In this document: in pieces, positions 5,519-7,383 of the stretch
Layout: every line of letters starts with the position of its first letter
Position numbering within the stretch: position 1 is the stretch's first letter
Assembly (NCBI GenBank): GCA_025350885.1
Contig: JANXXA010000396.1
Location: 1 to 7,383 of the forward strand
Reading direction: 5' to 3'
From: Phenylobacterium sp.
Lineage (GTDB): Bacteria; Pseudomonadota; Alphaproteobacteria; Caulobacterales; Caulobacteraceae
DNA length: 7,383 nt
Made by a program: the position numbers and the translations under genes
The notes under the pieces: model-generated
What the model was told of the DNA's origin: nothing
Databases searched by the model: none
The model's input: only the letters and a program-made list of their open reading frames with translations

Positions 5519-7306
5519 ATGCCCTACAAGCCGCCTGTGCGCGACTACGCCTTCCTGCTGCGTGATGTGCTGGAGTTGGAACGCTACGCCAACCTGCCGG
5601 CCTTCGCCGATGCGGCGATGGACACCGTCGATCAGATCCTGGAGGAGGCCGGGCGCTTTACCGGCGAGGTGCTCGCGCCCCTGAACAGCGTTGGCGACAA
5701 GGAGGGCTGCCACTGGGCGGCCGACTTCACGGTGACCACGCCGAAGGGTTTCAAGGACGCCTACGCCCAGCTGGTGGCTGGCGGCTGGCCGGCGCTGGGG
5801 GCGGATCCGGCCTACGGCGGCCAGGGACTTCCCCATGTCGTGAACCTGGCCTTCTCCGAAATGTCCTCGGCCGCCAACATGGCGTTCTCGATGTATCCGG
5901 GCCTGACGCACGGGGCCTATTCGGCGATCCTGGCCGGCGGCAGCCCGGCGCAGAAGGACCTCTACCTGCCCAAGCTGGCGTCGTTCCAGTGGGGCGGCAC
6001 CATGAACCTGACCGAGCCGCACTGCGGCACGGATCTGGGCCTGCTGCGCACCAAGGCGGTTCCGCAAGGCGACGGCAGCTACAAGATCTCGGGCCAGAAA
6101 ATCTGGATTTCCGGCGGCGAACAGGACCTGACGGAGAACATCGTCCATCTGGTGCTGGCCCGCATCGAGGGCGCGCCGCAGGGAACGCGAGGCATCAGCC
6201 TGTTCATTGTGCCCAAGTTCATTCCGGACAAGGACGGCAATCCCGGGGAGCGCAACGCGGTCAAGTGCCTGGGTCTGGAAGAGAAAATGGGCATCCACGG
6301 CAACGCCACCTGCGTGATCGCCCACGACGAGGCGACCGGCTGGCTGATCGGTGAGGAGAACCGGGGCCTTTCGATCATGTTCGTGATGATGAACGAGGCC
6401 CGGCTGGGGGTCGGCATGCAGGGCATCGCCCAGGCCGAAGCCGCCTATCAGGCGGCGGCCGAGTTCGCCAAGGACCGGCTGCAAGGCCGCTCGCTGACCG
6501 GACCGAAGAACCCCGACGGCCCCGCCGACCCGATCATCGTCCACCCCGACGTGCGGCGCATGCTGATGGACGCCAAGGCCATCGTCGAAGGCGGTCGGGC
6601 CTTCCTGTTCTGGACCGCGCTGCACGGCGACCTGGCCCATGCCAGTCCGGACGAGGCCGTGCGCCAAAAGGGCGCCGACTACATGGCGCTGATGACCCCG
6701 GTGCTGAAGGGCTTCCTCACAGACCGCGGATTCCAGGTCTGTTCCGACGCCATGCAGGTGCACGGAGGGTCGGGCTTCACCGAGCATTTCCCCGTCAGCC
6801 AGTACCTGCGCGATTGCCGTATCGCCCTGATCTACGAGGGGACCAACGGGGTGCAGGCCCTGGACCTGGTGGGCCGCAAGCTGGCCGCCGACGGCGGGCG
6901 CGGCGTGATGAGCTTCTTCGCCGAACTCGACGCCTTCATCGAGGCCAACGCCGCCGATGCGACGCTGAAGCCCTTCACCGAGGGCCTGGCGCGCGGCAAG
7001 GCCGAGCTGCAGGAGGCGACGATGTGGCTGATGCAGAACGGCCTGGCCAATCCCGACAACGCCGGCGCGGCCTCGACCGACTACATGCACCTCTTCGGCC
7101 TGGTCGGACTGGCCTATATGTGGAGCCTGATGGCCAAGGCCGCGCAGGCGAAGATCGCCGGCGGGTCCACCGACCCGATCTATGCCGAGAAGCTGACGGT
7201 CGGCCGCTATTACATCGCCCGCGTCCTGCCGGAGACCACCGGCCATCTGGTCAAGCTGAAGACCGGCGCCGAGACCCTGATGGCCCTGCCGGCTGATTCC
7301 TTCTGA
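5519..7306 (+). CDS. Acyl-CoA dehydrogenase, DmdC/FadE-like with C-terminal extension
   Basis: This 595-aa FAD enzyme should catalyse alpha,beta-dehydrogenation of an acyl-CoA, the first step of beta-oxidation, passing electrons to ETF. It belongs to the long type (about 590-600 aa) that includes 3-methylmercaptopropionyl-CoA dehydrogenase DmdC, with an extra N-terminal segment (1-60) and an acyl-CoA dehydrogenase C-terminal domain (about 470-590). Visible signatures are the flavin-site motif MNLTEPHCGTDLG at 162-174, ISGQKIWISGGE at 190-201, MQVHGGSGFTE at 412-422, and YEGTNGVQALDLVGRK at 439-454, in which Glu440 is the expected catalytic base (as in the YEGT motif of MCAD). The start is set by GGGAG 11 nt upstream. 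It lies 33 bp after merR and 14 bp before the next gene, so all three are probably co-transcribed. Activity on methylmercaptopropionyl-CoA cannot be inferred; a medium- or long-chain acyl-CoA is the simpler assumption. Confidence 0.93.
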   Translation: MPYKPPVRDYAFLLRDVLELERYANLPAFADAAMDTVDQILEEAGRFTGEVLAPLNSVGDKEGCHWAADFTVTTPKGFKDAYAQLVAGGWPALGADPAYGGQGLPHVVNLAFSEMSSAANMAFSMYPGLTHGAYSAILAGGSPAQKDLYLPKLASFQWGGTMNLTEPHCGTDLGLLRTKAVPQGDGSYKISGQKIWISGGEQDLTENIVHLVLARIEGAPQGTRGISLFIVPKFIPDKDGNPGERNAVKCLGLEEKMGIHGNATCVIAHDEATGWLIGEENRGLSIMFVMMNEARLGVGMQGIAQAEAAYQAAAEFAKDRLQGRSLTGPKNPDGPADPIIVHPDVRRMLMDAKAIVEGGRAFLFWTALHGDLAHASPDEAVRQKGADYMALMTPVLKGFLTDRGFQVCSDAMQVHGGSGFTEHFPVSQYLRDCRIALIYEGTNGVQALDLVGRKLAADGGRGVMSFFAELDAFIEANAADATLKPFTEGLARGKAELQEATMWLMQNGLANPDNAGAASTDYMHLFGLVGLAYMWSLMAKAAQAKIAGGSTDPIYAEKLTVGRYYIARVLPETTGHLVKLKTGAETLMALPADSF

Positions 7307-7320
7307 CGGAGACACCCCCG

Positions 7321-7383
7321 ATGGCGACCTATCGCGCCACCGCCGACTGGAGCCTGACCGAGGGCGAGGACTTCCCGAACGGC
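7321..7383 (+). CDS. 5' end of a gene, probably OsmC family protein (partial)
   Basis: An open frame starts at ATG 7321, 14 bp after the dehydrogenase stop, behind a GGAG ribosome binding site at 7308-7311, and runs off the window. Only 21 residues are visible, beginning MATYRATADW and continuing with an acidic stretch EGEDFPNG. This opening resembles a group of OsmC/Ohr-family proteins, which are small thiol peroxidases or related proteins, found beside beta-oxidation genes in related bacteria. That is recollection of family openings; the catalytic cysteines lie outside the window. The spacing shows that it belongs to the merR-dehydrogenase operon. Confidence 0.5.
   Translation, partial: MATYRATADWSLTEGEDFPNG

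Noticed and set aside
4589..7315. A 908-codon open frame on the minus strand opposite merR and the acyl-CoA dehydrogenase
   Set aside because: It is a GC-driven antisense shadow. The plus-strand proteins have clear family motifs and ribosome binding sites, while the minus-strand translation is low-complexity, rich in His, Gln, Gly and Arg, with no recognisable domain.
1..7383. tRNA genes, CRISPR arrays, insertion sequences or attachment sites
   Set aside because: Nearly all of the window is accounted for by coding genes. The short intergenic regions hold promoters and palindromes, and no cloverleaf, spaced repeat array or terminal inverted repeats were recognised.

Overview
This window looks like chromosomal DNA of a high-GC alphaproteobacterium, most likely Caulobacteraceae (Caulobacter or Phenylobacterium type). 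The reasons are the strong G/C bias at third codon positions, a class I (archaeal-type) lysyl-tRNA synthetase, a DmdC-like acyl-CoA dehydrogenase behind a MerR-family regulator, and genes that seem to start at or very near their transcription start. The lineage is inferred from protein content, not from a database match.

Layout. (1) 1-441: the last codons of a possible upstream gene, then a PaaI-type hotdog thioesterase in an ATGA overlap. (2) 434-1426, minus strand: a PhnD-like substrate-binding lipoprotein whose 3' end overlaps the thioesterase by 8 bp. (3) 1427-1508: an 82-bp divergent promoter region with two candidate promoters, both predicted to give almost no 5' leader. (4) 1509-3203: class I lysine--tRNA ligase. 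(5) 3204-4889: a compact two-gene unit, a Tat-exported Acg-type FMN oxidoreductase (nitroreductase superfamily) and a MarR regulator joined by a GTGA overlap. A near-perfect 18-bp palindrome covers the -10 box of its promoter. (6) 4890-5005: a 116-bp regulatory region with two palindromes centred 21 bp apart, the second covering the -35 box. (7) 5006-7383: a MerR regulator, a 595-aa acyl-CoA dehydrogenase and the start of a third gene, probably OsmC family, all co-directional.

How the genes may work together. The MerR/acyl-CoA dehydrogenase/OsmC-like set reads as a locally regulated fatty-acid beta-oxidation operon, with the MerR protein probably repressing its own promoter. The nitroreductase/MarR pair reads as an autoregulated envelope redox or detoxification module. 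The thioesterase, the orphan PhnD-like lipoprotein and LysRS are separate units with no evident shared pathway.

No tRNA, rRNA, CRISPR array, insertion sequence or attachment site was seen. The most interesting items are the operator architectures in front of the nitroreductase/MarR and MerR units, and the cluster of three apparently leaderless or near-leaderless promoters.
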